64,000 nucleotides of DNA from Clostridiales bacterium (GCA_017561715.1 JAFZBN010000013.1:1-64000), one strand, 5' to 3'. Positions 1 to 9,621 are shown, counted from the stretch's first letter. Notes: generated by a model from the letters alone, not told the origin. Numbers and translations are program-made.

Positions 1-207
1 GCTTCCTGTGGAAAGATAATTGATCAGAAGCGGAAATACATTCAGTGCGACAAGAAGGAGGACGGCCGGCATAAGGAACACCACCAGCGTCCGTCTCCAG
101 TTGCTGATGATCTTTCTCATTTCCCACTTAAAGATCGTCAAAGTATGTCTCATGCCAAACCCCATTCTCATCAAGTCGATTCCCTTGTTGTGCATATCAG
201 GATTCAT
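1..207 (-). CDS. ABC-2 type transporter permease, N-terminal fragment (cut by window edge)
   Basis: The minus strand reads without a stop from an ATG at 207 into the window edge, giving 69 residues. After a basic, amphipathic start (RHTLTIFKWEMRKI, then SNWRRT) there is a hydrophobic segment, VVFLMPAVLLLVALNVFPLL. That pattern, a short cytoplasmic helix and then the first membrane span, is typical of ABC-2 type permeases, but only the first span is visible. The start is uncertain because no strong ribosome site precedes 207; internal ATGs near 168 and 150 are alternatives. The ATP-binding partner and the rest of the protein lie outside the window. Confidence 0.55.
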   Translation of the reverse strand, partial: MNPDMHNKGIDLMRMGFGMRHTLTIFKWEMRKIISNWRRTLVVFLMPAVLLLVALNVFPLLINYLSTGS

Positions 208-447
208 TCTATAATTCTAAAAGATTTCTTGCAATCTTGATGTTTTCATTATCCCATCCCGGTTCTAAAGAAGAGTAAAGCATAGTTAAAGAAAAGATGG
301 GTAAAGTATGAACAAACTGAAAACAGGCGATTCCGGGATTCGGGCAGCGGGATCCTTCGGGCATTTCGTATTTTGAAACATCAAACGCTGTTTTTGGGTT
401 TTCGCGCTATAATAATATAAGGAATCAAGTTAGCGAGGTCTTACCAC

Positions 448-1686
448 ATGAGCAATAAGGATCAAAAAAGGCACCCGATCGTCATGGTATCGCTTGATGC
501 CGTATCTGACGGTAACGTCGATTATCTGTTGACCTGTCCGAACTTTTCACGTCTGGCCAGGCTGGGACTTTTACACCGGCAGGTGGATTCGATCCTTGTG
601 ACCAGTACCTATCCTGTACACACCTGTATCAACACAGGCCTGATGCCCTGTGACCATGGTGTTTTCGATAATACGTTCCAGGATTCGGTGAAAGGTACGG
701 AAGTGTGGCGTGACCACAAGCGTTTCATCAAGGGAAAGACTCTTCCTGAGCGTGCCTACGAGCATGGGCTTCGCACCTGTGCCATGATGTACCCGATGAC
801 CGCGGGCGAGAAGATCCGCTACCATATGACCGAGATCCCCGGCCGCAGCAATCTGGCTTATCGTGTCATGAAATCCGCGTATTACGGTTCTGCAGGCTTC
901 ATGATGCATTGTATGCTGAAGTACGGAAAACATATCATCAAAGATGGCGAGCGTGGCATGGACATGCTCATCGCCAAGACCGGCGCGGATCTGATCCGCA
1001 AGAATAAAGCCGACTTGTATATGCTTCACCTTCTGGATGTGGACACCTGCAAGCACAATCACGGCGCCACCTCCAAGGAAGCGACCGAGGCGCTCGGCCG
1101 TATCGACGAGTGTCTGGGACATCTTCTGGCGGCCATGGAGTCGGTCGGCATGGAGAACTTCGAGATCCTGATCTTCAGCGACCATTCCAGCCTGGACATC
1201 AAGGAAGACCTGCATCCGAACGAGCTCCTGACAGCACGTGGTTTCTCGCTTCAGGATGTGCATTTCCATACCACACACGGTTGTGCTTTCCTTTATATCT
1301 CCCCGACTGCTTCGGATAAACTCAAGCAGGATGTGGACGATTTCATCAAGGAGTTCCTGCAGATGGATGCTGTATCCCGTGAGCTGAGTGCCGAAGAGAT
1401 GCGCCTGTGCGGCGCTACCGGCGACGGATTCTGTCGTGGCTTCTCTGCCAAGCCCGGCTACGAGCTCGGCAAGTACAGAAAAGGCCAGCACGGTTATCCT
1501 ATGGATCCGGAATATGAAGATTTCAAGATCTTCTACCTCGAGATCGGTAACCAGGCCAGCAAGGCCGCAGCCGAGGCAGGAGACGCGGTCGAAGACGTGG
1601 ATGGTGTTTCACAGGTCCATGGCGGCTGCATCATCGAGGTCGGAAAGAAAGCGATCGATCTGATCGAAGGTACGCCGAAGAAGTGA
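448..1686 (+). CDS. Alkaline-phosphatase superfamily phosphodiesterase / nucleotide pyrophosphatase-like protein
   Basis: The 412-residue protein resembles type I phosphodiesterase/nucleotide pyrophosphatases, two-metal enzymes that hydrolyse phosphodiester or pyrophosphate bonds. Visible family marks are the N-terminal metal site VSLDAVS (about residues 13-19), the nucleophile region STYPVHT with its threonine near residue 53, the second metal site LLDVDTCKHNHG near 193-204, the SDHSS site near 245, and a late KGQHGYP histidine. There is no signal peptide, so a cytoplasmic protein is expected. Start: ATG at 448, after a -10-like TATAAT at 408-413; no good -35 is seen. It is followed by two hairpins and stands alone. 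The substrate cannot be told from sequence; other alkaline-phosphatase-superfamily roles are possible. Confidence 0.75.
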   Translation: MSNKDQKRHPIVMVSLDAVSDGNVDYLLTCPNFSRLARLGLLHRQVDSILVTSTYPVHTCINTGLMPCDHGVFDNTFQDSVKGTEVWRDHKRFIKGKTLPERAYEHGLRTCAMMYPMTAGEKIRYHMTEIPGRSNLAYRVMKSAYYGSAGFMMHCMLKYGKHIIKDGERGMDMLIAKTGADLIRKNKADLYMLHLLDVDTCKHNHGATSKEATEALGRIDECLGHLLAAMESVGMENFEILIFSDHSSLDIKEDLHPNELLTARGFSLQDVHFHTTHGCAFLYISPTASDKLKQDVDDFIKEFLQMDAVSRELSAEEMRLCGATGDGFCRGFSAKPGYELGKYRKGQHGYPMDPEYEDFKIFYLEIGNQASKAAAEAGDAVEDVDGVSQVHGGCIIEVGKKAIDLIEGTPKK

Positions 1687-1697
1687 AGTCGTTTCGA

Positions 1698-1718
1698 GCA
1701 TACCCCCAGGGGGTATGC
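1698..1718. other. Perfect GC-rich palindrome downstream of the phosphodiesterase gene
   Basis: GCATACCCCC and GGGGGTATGC flank a single A. It lies 12 bases past the stop codon and is followed at 1721 by GTGCTTTT, one copy of the repeated octamer described in the findings. The T-run after it is short, so it may be only a weak terminator or an RNA 3'-end stabiliser. Confidence 0.5.
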
Positions 1719-1751
1719 GAGTGCTTTTGCAACGGCAAATACAAATAACAA

Positions 1752-1788
1752 ATGGGGCCACCTCTTCGAGGCAGCCCCATCGTTTTTG
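1752..1788. terminator. Bidirectional terminator between convergent genes
   Basis: ATGGGGC and GCCCCAT pair around a CCTC-TTCG-GAGG-like core, followed on the plus strand by a TTTTT run. It sits between the plus-strand phosphodiesterase gene and the minus-strand pgk-tpi gene. The minus-strand side ends in a T-rich ATTTGTTATTTG, so it can serve both. Confidence 0.75.
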
Positions 1789-1811
1789 TCTATTAACTTC
1801 TATACTCTACA

Positions 1812-3764
1812 TTACTTTGCAGCGTTGCAGATTACGGAGAAGTCCTGAGCCTTCAGGGAAGCACCGCCGACGAGACCGCCGTTGATGTCAGCCTGAGCGA
1901 AGAGACCGGCAGCGTTTCCTGCGTTGCAGGATCCACCATACTGGATCGTGATAGCCTCTGCGCACTTCTCGCAGTAGAGCTCAGCGATGATGCCACGGAT
2001 GAACTTGCAAACTTCTTCAGCCTGCTCGTCTGTAGCTGTCTTGCCTGTTCCGATAGCCCAGATCGGCTCGTAAGCGATCGTGATCTGGCAGAGCTTGGAA
2101 GCCGGGATATCCTTGAAAGCAGCAACGATCTGACCCTTGATCCAATCAAATGTCTCGCCTGCTTCACGCTGAGCCAGGGACTCACCGCAGCAGATGATCG
2201 GCTTTACGCCGTACTTCAGAAGAGCCAGAGCCTTCTTGTTAACTGTCTCGTCTGTCTCAGCGTTGTACTCACGACGCTCGGAGTGACCGATGATGCAGTA
2301 TGTTACGCCCATCTTAGCGAGCCACAGCGGGGAGATCTCGCCTGTGAAAGCACCCTTCTCTTCGAAGTGGCAGTTCTGAGCAGCGATCTTGATGTTTGTG
2401 TAAGCTGTAGCTTCAACAGCAGCAGCCAGAGCAGTAGCCGGAACGCCGAGAGCGATCTTAGCTGTAGCGTCCTTAACGAGCGGCTTCAGTTCTTCGATGA
2501 GCTTAACAGCATCCGCCGGGATACCGCAGTTCATCTTCCAGTTACCGGCTGCGAATGTTCTGCCGATCTCCTTATCGTTCAGGCAATCGATACCCGGGAG
2601 AACCTTACCTTCGATGAACTCGAGGGAAGCACCACCACCTGTGGAGATGTGAGTTACCTTATCTGCATAGCCGAGCTTCTCGATAGCAGCAGCGGAGTCA
2701 CCACCGCCGATGATGGAGATAGCGTCGGACTCAGCGATAGCCTGAGCAAGAGCCTTTGTACCAACTGCGAACTTTTCGAACTCGAATACGCCTGCAGGAC
2801 CATTCCAGATGATCGTCTTAGCAGTCTTGATCTCATTGGAGAACAGTTCGATGGTCTTCGGTCCGATATCCAGACCCATCCAGCCTTCCGGGATCTCTCT
2901 TGTCGGAACGATCTGGGAATTAGCGTTTGCGTCGAAAGCGTCAGCAACGACTGTATCGATAGGTGTCAGGAGCTTAACGCCCTTAGCCTCAGCCTTTGCG
3001 AGGAGTTCCTTAGCGAGCTCGACCTTATCTTCTTCGAAGAGGGAGTCACCAATTGTTCCGCCCTGAGCAACTGCGAATGTGTAAGCCATACCACCACCGA
3101 TGATGATCGTATCAGCCTTGTCGATGAGGTTTTCAATTACGCCGATCTTATCGGAAACCTTAGCACCGCCGAGGATAGCAACGAACGGACGAGCCGGGTT
3201 AGCCAGAGCACCACCGATGAACTTGATCTCTTTCTCGATCAGGTAACCGGAAGCGGACGGCAGGAAGTTTGCAAGACCTGCTGTAGAAGCGTGAGCACGG
3301 TGAGCTGTACCGAATGCGTCGTTAACATAGAGGTCAGCCATGGAAGCAAGTTCAGCAGCGAACTTCGGGTCATTCTTTGTCTCTTCCTTGTGGAAACGGA
3401 CGTTCTCGAGCATGAGGATCTCGCCTTCCTTAAGAGCAGCAGCCTTAGCCTTTGCATCTTCGCCGATAACGTCAGCAGCGAGAGTAACCGGCTTACCGAT
3501 CAGCTCAGCAAGACGCTCTGCAGCCGGCTTCATGGAGAATGCCGGTTCCGGTCCGTTCTTCGGGCGACCCAGGTGAGAAACCAGGATAACCTTTGCGTTA
3601 TTATCTACGAGATACTTGATCGTCGGGAGAGCACCCTTGATTCTCTTATCGTCTGTAATTTCACCAGTTTTTTTGTCGAGCGGTACATTGAAGTCCACAC
3701 GAACGATGACTCTTTTGCCGGATACGTTTAAGTCTTCGACATTCTTTTTCTGAACCATTGCCAT
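1812..3764 (-). CDS. pgk-tpi: Fused phosphoglycerate kinase - triosephosphate isomerase
   Basis: One uninterrupted frame of about 650 residues encodes two glycolytic enzymes. Residues 1 to about 400 are a complete phosphoglycerate kinase: RVDFNVP near the start, VSHLGRP, and the glycine-rich nucleotide site [10 protein letters not shown] late in the domain. From about residue 405 (AAGNWKMN) a complete triosephosphate isomerase follows, with catalytic Lys in NWKMN, His in IGHSERR, Glu in [11 protein letters not shown], and the phosphate-binding YGGSCN and GGLVGGAS loops. No stop, ribosome site or start codon separates the halves, so the product is a true fusion; such fusions are known in Thermotoga. 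The start at 3764 (MAMVQKKN) is chosen because AGGAG lies 10 bases upstream; a GTG nine bases earlier is too close to it. It has its own strong promoter. Confidence 0.95.
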   Translation of the reverse strand: MAMVQKKNVEDLNVSGKRVIVRVDFNVPLDKKTGEITDDKRIKGALPTIKYLVDNNAKVILVSHLGRPKNGPEPAFSMKPAAERLAELIGKPVTLAADVIGEDAKAKAAALKEGEILMLENVRFHKEETKNDPKFAAELASMADLYVNDAFGTAHRAHASTAGLANFLPSASGYLIEKEIKFIGGALANPARPFVAILGGAKVSDKIGVIENLIDKADTIIIGGGMAYTFAVAQGGTIGDSLFEEDKVELAKELLAKAEAKGVKLLTPIDTVVADAFDANANSQIVPTREIPEGWMGLDIGPKTIELFSNEIKTAKTIIWNGPAGVFEFEKFAVGTKALAQAIAESDAISIIGGGDSAAAIEKLGYADKVTHISTGGGASLEFIEGKVLPGIDCLNDKEIGRTFAAGNWKMNCGIPADAVKLIEELKPLVKDATAKIALGVPATALAAAVEATAYTNIKIAAQNCHFEEKGAFTGEISPLWLAKMGVTYCIIGHSERREYNAETDETVNKKALALLKYGVKPIICCGESLAQREAGETFDWIKGQIVAAFKDIPASKLCQITIAYEPIWAIGTGKTATDEQAEEVCKFIRGIIAELYCEKCAEAITIQYGGSCNAGNAAGLFAQADINGGLVGGASLKAQDFSVICNAAK

Positions 3765-3812
3765 AATGTTCACACTCCTATAAGAAAAATTACTTGTTGT
3801 TCAAGCCCTACT

Positions 3813-3841
3813 ATTATACTCGCATCTGCGCGCGGTTTCAA
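3813..3841 (-). promoter_or_regulatory. Sigma-A promoter of pgk-tpi
   Basis: On the minus strand TTGAAA (3841-3836) and TATAAT (3818-3813) are exactly 17 bases apart. The predicted transcript starts near 3806, about 42 bases before the chosen start codon. Confidence 0.8.
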
Positions 3842-3860
3842 TTTAATATTTATAAGAAAA

Positions 3861-3887
3861 GCAGCGCGTCGGGAGGTGACGCGCTGC
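3861..3887 (-). terminator. Terminator of the 3948-4598 lipoprotein gene
   Basis: GCAGCGCGTC and GACGCGCTGC form a perfect 10-bp stem with a 7-base loop. On the minus strand the stem is followed by TTTTCTTAT, as in an intrinsic terminator, 60 bases after the lipoprotein stop codon and upstream of the pgk-tpi promoter. Confidence 0.8.
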
Positions 3888-3947
3888 CTATGGGATAACC
3901 TCGGAAAAATGCTTCCCTTCTCCTCGGAAAAGCTGTATTTCAGGGGT

Positions 3948-4598
3948 TTAGTCAATGCCTATCGGTTCGGGAGCCTCATCGGGCTGGACAAGATTGAAGT
4001 CGACCATGGAATCCACGCTTCCGTCCGGAAGGACGAAGACCATCGTGTATCTTCCCGACGGCATATCTTTCGGGAGATCTCCCTTGATCCAGTAAGTGTG
4101 GGCCGTTTCGTACTGATCGCCGTTCTGGCCGACGATCGGGCGGACCGGGCTGCCCTTTATCTCCGCGTAGGCCTCATCCTTGCACCACGCGTAATCGAGG
4201 TTATATTGAAAAACATACATCGTGATCTCTTCCGGCGCGGATTCTTCGTAAGATTCGCTGATATATGCCTCGACGGTGAATTCCGAGCCGGATACGATCT
4301 CGCTGTACTCCATGTAGTTGATGACCGAGTAGGCGGAGCGGATCTCGCTGATGACCGGTTCTTTTGCCTCAGAAGAATGCATCACGCCTTTTTCGGACTT
4401 ATTCTCCTTATCGGGCTTCCCTTCCAGATCCGGGGGTCTTCTTGCAACCAGTCTTTCGGTGCCGTTGACTTCGGAAGAGATCTTCGTGCTCTTCTTCTCC
4501 CCGGACCTTGTATTTTTACTCTTTCCGCAACCGGTCGCGCTGACCAGGAGCGCCGCGGCCAAAACGGCCGTCAATACTGTCTTACTTGCCTTTTTCAT
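3948..4598 (-). CDS. Lipoprotein of unknown function
   Basis: A 216-residue protein with a Lys-rich start, a hydrophobic stretch and the lipobox SATGC near residue 24, so it should be lipid-anchored on the outer face of the membrane. A charged, Ser/Lys-rich linker runs to about residue 75. The remainder looks like one or two small beta-rich domains (for example SGSEFTVEAYISESYEE and YTMVFVLPDGSVDSMVDF), similar in style to extracellular immunoglobulin-like modules; I do not recognise a named family. GAGGAG lies before the ATG at 4598. The gene is transcribed alone and divergent from the FliB-like gene. Confidence 0.75.
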   Translation of the reverse strand: MKKASKTVLTAVLAAALLVSATGCGKSKNTRSGEKKSTKISSEVNGTERLVARRPPDLEGKPDKENKSEKGVMHSSEAKEPVISEIRSAYSVINYMEYSEIVSGSEFTVEAYISESYEESAPEEITMYVFQYNLDYAWCKDEAYAEIKGSPVRPIVGQNGDQYETAHTYWIKGDLPKDMPSGRYTMVFVLPDGSVDSMVDFNLVQPDEAPEPIGID

Positions 4599-4785
4599 CT
4601 ATGTTTTCTCCTCAGTTCACGTTTTTCATTTCTCGAGTACGTATTCGAATCGGCGGGCTCTTTTCCGCCTTCGTGAAATAAGACGAAACAAAAAACGGAT
4701 CTGTTGCAAAACTTCATCGATCTGTTTTCTCCTTCTTGAAAAGCACCCGCATTCGCTGTACAGTTCTTGTTTGGGAGGAATCACC

Positions 4786-5775
4786 ATGGAAAACGAAGTA
4801 CAGGGCATCGTCATGCCCGATTATTCGATCGGATTTCAGTGCATCGCGGGAAAGTGCCGCCACAGCTGCTGTGTCGGCTGGGAGATCGACATCGACGAAG
4901 ACACATATGAAATGTATAAGACCGTGAAAGGTCCCCTCGGCGAGAAACTGAAGGCCTGCATCTGCACGCCTTCCGAGGCCGGTGAACCTGTTGCCCACTT
5001 CATCATGGGCGAAGATGATCGCTGTCCGTTCCTGAATTCCGACAACCTCTGCGAACTGATCCTCGGACTCGGGGAAGATGCCCTCAGCGAGATCTGTACC
5101 GAGCATCCGAGGTTTTATAAAGACTTTTCCGACCACATGGAGATGGGGTACGGTCTCTGCTGTGAAGAGGCGGCACGCCTTCTTCTTTCTCATAAGGAGC
5201 CGATCCGACTGATCGGACTTTCCGAAAAAGAAGATCTCCGAACGAAGATATTCTCTTATCTTCAGGACAGAACAAAGACTCTCGATGCCCGCATCGAAAG
5301 CATCTGTGAACTTCTTTCCGTCTCCGCGTCAGGTCCGATCCTCGATCCGGAGCCGTCCGATATCGCAAACTGGGGCGCATTCTTAGGAAGTCTCGAAAGA
5401 CTCGATCCCGCCTGGGATATCGAGATCGGGAAACTGAAAGCCGCTTCACTTACCCGTGAAGATCTGGCCTCTTTTGACGATTACATGGAAAAAGAAGACC
5501 GCCTCTTCGAATACGAAAACCTCCTGTGGTACCTGATCTACCGCCATCTCGGGGAATCCCCGTTCGATGACGAAGCAGCGCTGTGCGTAAAATTCGCGGT
5601 ACTCAGTATGAGACTTCTACATTATCTCGGGGCTTGCAAATATATGGAGAACGGTGCTTTTACCAAGGAAGAACAGGTCGAACTTTCGCGCATGTTCTCC
5701 TCGGAGATCGAGTACTCGGATGAAAACATCGACCTCATCTACGATCACTTCTTCGATCTTCAGGATTCCAACTGA
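4786..5775 (+). CDS. FliB-like cysteine-rich protein (flagellin lysine-N-methylase family)
   Basis: A 329-residue protein with the cysteine cluster of FliB/YkgJ-type proteins: CIAGKCRHSCC near residues 20-30, CPFLNSDNLC near 80-90, EICTEHPRF near 105-113 and a later GLCCEE. In this family the cysteines bind a metal or iron-sulfur centre, and FliB methylates lysines on flagellin. No flagellar gene is in the window, so the target here may be another protein and the name is only by similarity. The start at 4786 is chosen for GGGAGGAA six bases upstream; reading further upstream would run through non-coding sequence opposite the divergent lipoprotein gene. The 3' end overlaps the convergent acyltransferase gene by 16 bases. 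Confidence 0.7.
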   Translation: MENEVQGIVMPDYSIGFQCIAGKCRHSCCVGWEIDIDEDTYEMYKTVKGPLGEKLKACICTPSEAGEPVAHFIMGEDDRCPFLNSDNLCELILGLGEDALSEICTEHPRFYKDFSDHMEMGYGLCCEEAARLLLSHKEPIRLIGLSEKEDLRTKIFSYLQDRTKTLDARIESICELLSVSASGPILDPEPSDIANWGAFLGSLERLDPAWDIEIGKLKAASLTREDLASFDDYMEKEDRLFEYENLLWYLIYRHLGESPFDDEAALCVKFAVLSMRLLHYLGACKYMENGAFTKEEQVELSRMFSSEIEYSDENIDLIYDHFFDLQDSN

Positions 5776-7145
5776 TCCTTCATCGCCATGATGACGCTCT
5801 GGATCTCGTAAAGTCTCTGGATGTTTTCAGGGACGAAGCGGGACGCGCCGCACGAAGGCGAATAGAGCTCCATGAACTTGCCGTAATCCATCAGCATGCC
5901 CTTCATGCCGTGGATCTGGAAGGTCTTTGTGACAGGCTTTGCAACCTTCGAAATGTCTCTTCCGACGTGCTTTTTGATCGGCTTTCCTTTCTTGTAGATG
6001 ATGCCCTCTTCCGGCGCGCATTCGGTGCCTTCGTAGGTGATCACGCCATCCTTTACGGTAAGGATGCCTTCACCGACTTTTGCCTGATCGCGCTCACCGC
6101 AAAGCTCGAAAAGAGAGACCTTTTCAGTTAGGGCAAATGACGGATCTTCTACCATCTTTTTGTACAGATCCTGCTCCCACAGATTCCACTTGTGAAGATC
6201 CGGGAAGCACTTATCTTCCGCGGAAACGGTCTCGAAGAAGCCGTACTTGTTCATGAGAACTTTGTTTCCGCATTTGCTGCAGACGAGAAGATTTTTCTTT
6301 CCTTTAAGTCCCTCGATACTTCCGGCGTCGGTCACGGAGATCGTGTTGAGACTTTCGCATTTCGGGCAGATGTTCGCGATGTTCTGAACCCCCGAAGCGA
6401 TGCCCTTCGATCGGAATTCCTGCGGGTGATCTTCGAAATACTCGTACTCGTTATAGACCAGTGCTTTTCGCATATACTGATGGATCTCGTCGACAGACAT
6501 TTCAGCGACCTTTTCCTTCGGCAGAACGTCGGTAAACTCAGCCGTGATGCGGCCTCTTCTGTAAGAGCTCTGGCTCCATCTCGGCCAGGTCATGTAGGCG
6601 CCGTGAGATCGGAAAATGACGACTCCGGAATTTGTCTTTTTGACAAGGGACGCAAGGCCGGTATCAAAGGCGATCGAATGGCCGTCCGTAAAGCGCGTGC
6701 CCTCCGGGAAAATACCGAGGACGCCGCCTCTTCCGAGCACTTTCATCATGGCCCGAACGGTTCGAAGGTCGTTTCGGAACTGGGCTTTCGGGATGCATCC
6801 GCCCCTGGTGATGACGGGCCCGAAGATCTTCCTTCGGAACAGGAATTCGCCCGCGACGAAGTTGATCGGACGACCGCGAAGAGTCGCCGCCATGATGACG
6901 GGATCGATAAATGACGGGTGATTGCCGACGATGACCAGCGGGCCTTCAAGTGCCTTGATCTTTTCGTCCGGCTTGACTTTGATGCCGAAGCGGAGTTTTA
7001 GAACGGGAAGCGCGATACATGTTCCGAAAAACGAATACCAGAACCTGCTCGGCACACAGCCGTATTCCACCTGTTCTTTCTTCGAACCTTTTCCTTTTCG
7101 GGAAGCCTTCTCTTCGCCCACTTTTCCGCCCTTTCGGTCAAACAT
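5760..7145 (-). CDS. PlsC-family 1-acylglycerol-3-phosphate acyltransferase with C-terminal zinc ribbon extension
   Basis: The N-terminal half (roughly residues 60-240) is a phospholipid acyltransferase domain with the catalytic NHPSFID motif (NHX4D) and the substrate motif IFPEGTRF. Such enzymes acylate lysophosphatidic acid at the inner face of the membrane. After about residue 255 comes a four-cysteine zinc ribbon, ICPKCESLNT with LVCSKCGNKV, and a further 150 residues I do not recognise. At about 461 residues it is twice the usual PlsC length, so the C-terminal part may add a regulatory or lipid-sensing role. ATG at 7145 lacks a ribosome site; a GTG at 7121 preceded by AAAGGG is a good alternative. 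It is divergent from the zinc-ribbon membrane protein gene and convergent with the FliB-like gene. Confidence 0.75.
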   Translation of the reverse strand: MFDRKGGKVGEEKASRKGKGSKKEQVEYGCVPSRFWYSFFGTCIALPVLKLRFGIKVKPDEKIKALEGPLVIVGNHPSFIDPVIMAATLRGRPINFVAGEFLFRRKIFGPVITRGGCIPKAQFRNDLRTVRAMMKVLGRGGVLGIFPEGTRFTDGHSIAFDTGLASLVKKTNSGVVIFRSHGAYMTWPRWSQSSYRRGRITAEFTDVLPKEKVAEMSVDEIHQYMRKALVYNEYEYFEDHPQEFRSKGIASGVQNIANICPKCESLNTISVTDAGSIEGLKGKKNLLVCSKCGNKVLMNKYGFFETVSAEDKCFPDLHKWNLWEQDLYKKMVEDPSFALTEKVSLFELCGERDQAKVGEGILTVKDGVITYEGTECAPEEGIIYKKGKPIKKHVGRDISKVAKPVTKTFQIHGMKGMLMDYGKFMELYSPSCGASRFVPENIQRLYEIQSVIMAMKDQLES

Positions 7146-7298
7146 TCACAATTTTGGCAAAAACTGGCATGTTTTGACACAAAATGATAACATCTGTCCA
7201 GTATTATACATTATCAGGTGGGTCGTGTGTAGGAGGAAAACCCGATAATCTCGGCGTTTTCGTTTAGAATATTTTGACAAAGACCCCGAAAGGCGTGT

Positions 7299-8225
7299 AT
7301 GGCAAAGACCTGTTTTTACTGTGGAAAAGAACTGGCAGCGGGGCAAAGATGCTCTTGTCGCGGCTCGTCTAAAACCGGCGCGACGGCTGAGACCCCTGTT
7401 TTCTCTGCTTCTTCTACAGCTTCCGCTTCCTCTTCTTCGTCATCCGCATATTCCGGATCTTCCGCGGGAAGTGCTTCTTCAGGTGCTTTTACCGGAGAAA
7501 CCGGAAAGAAGAAAGCAAAGAGAGAAAAGACAAAGCAGGTCTGGAATGAAGAGCAAAAGGCCCAGAACCGGTTCTCATTCGCGAAATTCATCGATCAGGT
7601 CAGATCGAACTTCCCGTCCATATCCAAACTGATGCGTCCGGTCATGGCCTACATCTGGCACCCGGTCACGACGATCCAGAACAGATCCCAGGTCGTTTCC
7701 ATTCCGAAAGTCCTTCTCATCAACAGCCTGTTTGCGGCGCTGACATCCCTGATGGTCATCTTTACTTCCTTCACGGATTCGCCGTTCCTCGGCATGCTGA
7801 TCTCTCTTATCTTCGGAAAGACCGACCTTTTCTCTGACCATCCGGTCATGGCCTTCTTCGTCATGAGCGCGATCCTCTGGCTTTGCGTCCTGATACTCGC
7901 TTTGTGCTTCACCTGGACTTCACGCCTTGTAAACAGAAAACTCCCGTTCCTTAGGGCTCTGGACACGGTCTCCATCTCCTCGATCTACATGTGCTTCGCG
8001 GACGTCCTGATCTTTTTGTCCGTTCTCTTCGGATCGCGAGGCGCGTTTACGTTGATCTTCGTGGCGATGGTCATCATGGGCATATGCCACTATGTTTCCA
8101 TCAAGCAGGATCTTGCTCTTCGGGATAATTCCGCGTTCAATATGCTGGCCATCAGCTACCTTCTTTTCTACGTACTGGCCCAGCTCGGAACGAACATTTT
8201 CATCCGCATCTTCGTACTCTTCTGA
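7299..8225 (+). CDS. Membrane protein with N-terminal zinc ribbon and Ser-rich linker
   Basis: A 308-residue protein. It opens with a zinc-ribbon-like CFYCGKEL followed by RCSC, then a very Ser/Ala-rich stretch (about residues 30-65) and a basic segment. Five or so hydrophobic helices follow from about residue 125 to the end. This plan resembles YIP1/DUF-type integral membrane proteins that carry a cytoplasmic zinc ribbon, but I do not recognise a precise family. A GAAAGG sequence lies just before the ATG. The next plus-strand gene starts 106 bases later and also encodes a membrane protein, so they may be co-expressed. Confidence 0.65.
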   Translation: MAKTCFYCGKELAAGQRCSCRGSSKTGATAETPVFSASSTASASSSSSSAYSGSSAGSASSGAFTGETGKKKAKREKTKQVWNEEQKAQNRFSFAKFIDQVRSNFPSISKLMRPVMAYIWHPVTTIQNRSQVVSIPKVLLINSLFAALTSLMVIFTSFTDSPFLGMLISLIFGKTDLFSDHPVMAFFVMSAILWLCVLILALCFTWTSRLVNRKLPFLRALDTVSISSIYMCFADVLIFLSVLFGSRGAFTLIFVAMVIMGICHYVSIKQDLALRDNSAFNMLAISYLLFYVLAQLGTNIFIRIFVLF

Positions 8226-8331
8226 TCCACTCTTTTTTCACCGTATTGTTGGGCGTATTCCGTCATGATACAATCGGTGTAAAAGATGGCAAATTGATCC
8301 CGTTTTCGGGAATGAGGTAAAAGCAGGGGAA

Positions 8332-9588
8332 ATGGTCGATCGCGTTTATTTCAGAGATCCCACCAAAGAAGAAGAAAAAGAGATCATCGAACTCGCCGAA
8401 AAGCGCTTTCGCAGTTCGCGTTGTGGCTCGATCGTTGCATGGGGCCTAGGTGTTTTGTTTTTGCTGGCGTCGATCGGCATGTTTATATACCTGTCATCCG
8501 ACTTGAGCGCCGGTCTGGGTCTTCTCCTTCTGGCCGTGATCTGTATCATCATAGGATTTGTGAATAACAGTTCTTCCAAAGCGGTCATCAATGACTTCCG
8601 TCAGGGACATTTTCTCGTACAGGACATCGAGGTGGTCGATATGCTGTTTCAGGATCCTCATTGCCAGGACACTTACGCACTCGCGCTTCGATCCAAAGAA
8701 GGCGATGCTTTCGATCTTCCCGTTTCGTCGGACAGATACAAAGAATTCCATATCGGAATGAAAGGGCTTCTGGCCGTGATGTACGGAGAAGCCGGCTTGT
8801 TTAAGGCCAGTCGTTATTTCTTCATTTCGGAAAAAGAGAGTACCCAGATGAATGAAGAAGCATTTGAATCTTCTTTCTCTTCGGATGGAGAATCATCTGA
8901 ACTTCCTTCCTCGATCCTTTCCTCTTTCGCTAAAAAAGCATCGGCAATTCCGCTGATCATTATGATCTGTGAGCTTCCATACGTGATCGGATTTCTCATC
9001 GCGCTTCAAGGTTTTCAGAACTCGGGAGACCCTAAAGGCTGGACTTTCCCTCTTGCAATTGCGAGTTTTATCTCAACATTCTTTTTGTTTTTCGGGTACA
9101 GAAGTTTTGTCGTTCTGGATTACCTCCTGAAAAAGGGAAAACGGAGCATTGTTATGTTCATCCTATGGTTATGCCTTCTGTTTGTTCCGATGTTTGTAAA
9201 CGCCATCGCACTAGGTGGCGCACCCATGGAGATCTTTCTTCTTGCGCATTTCATCTGGTGTGTCGCGATCGGAGTTTTTGTATTCATGTTTTCTTACAAA
9301 AGACGCGCGATTTCCCGATGCTTAAAAAACAGAAACCTCAAGTGGGCACGAGGTACGATCATTCATACCGCCAAACACTACTACGCACTTTCACGCTACG
9401 GATCTCAAGTCCCGTTTATCACGGTAAGACTCAATAACGGCGGCACGGTGCACTTCGACGTTTTCTGTCAGGATATCGTCCGAGATCTTCGGATCGGTGT
9501 GACGGGTTATGTGATCCGGGTAGAGGACACATTTCGCGGCGAGACCGTTGCCCACTACTACTTTGAGAAAGACCCTGAAGAAGAATGA
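8332..9588 (+). CDS. Multispanning membrane protein of unknown function
   Basis: A 418-residue protein. An acidic/basic cytoplasmic start (PTKEEEKEIIELAEKRF) is followed by two membrane spans (about residues 35-80), a soluble region of about 120 residues, then four more spans (about 205-325). The C-terminal 95 residues look like a soluble beta-rich domain (ARGTIIHTAKHYYALSR to the end). A Ser-rich acidic stretch sits at about residues 170-195. No family is recognised. It ends at a bidirectional terminator opposite asnA. Confidence 0.65.
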   Translation: MVDRVYFRDPTKEEEKEIIELAEKRFRSSRCGSIVAWGLGVLFLLASIGMFIYLSSDLSAGLGLLLLAVICIIIGFVNNSSSKAVINDFRQGHFLVQDIEVVDMLFQDPHCQDTYALALRSKEGDAFDLPVSSDRYKEFHIGMKGLLAVMYGEAGLFKASRYFFISEKESTQMNEEAFESSFSSDGESSELPSSILSSFAKKASAIPLIIMICELPYVIGFLIALQGFQNSGDPKGWTFPLAIASFISTFFLFFGYRSFVVLDYLLKKGKRSIVMFILWLCLLFVPMFVNAIALGGAPMEIFLLAHFIWCVAIGVFVFMFSYKRRAISRCLKNRNLKWARGTIIHTAKHYYALSRYGSQVPFITVRLNNGGTVHFDVFCQDIVRDLRIGVTGYVIRVEDTFRGETVAHYYFEKDPEEE

Positions 9589-9621
9589 GCCTGCTGAAAA
9601 ATGTGCTGAACGAAAAGAAAA

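Noticed and set aside
20-214. Plus-strand ORF at the window start
   Set aside because: The minus strand there encodes a convincing permease N terminus; the plus-strand product has no features.
2283-3731. 482-codon ORF antisense to pgk-tpi
   Set aside because: Codon bias of the fusion gene opens the opposite frame; it lacks a ribosome site and any family motif. The same applies to the long antisense ORFs in carB, in the acyl-CoA ligase gene and in guaA.
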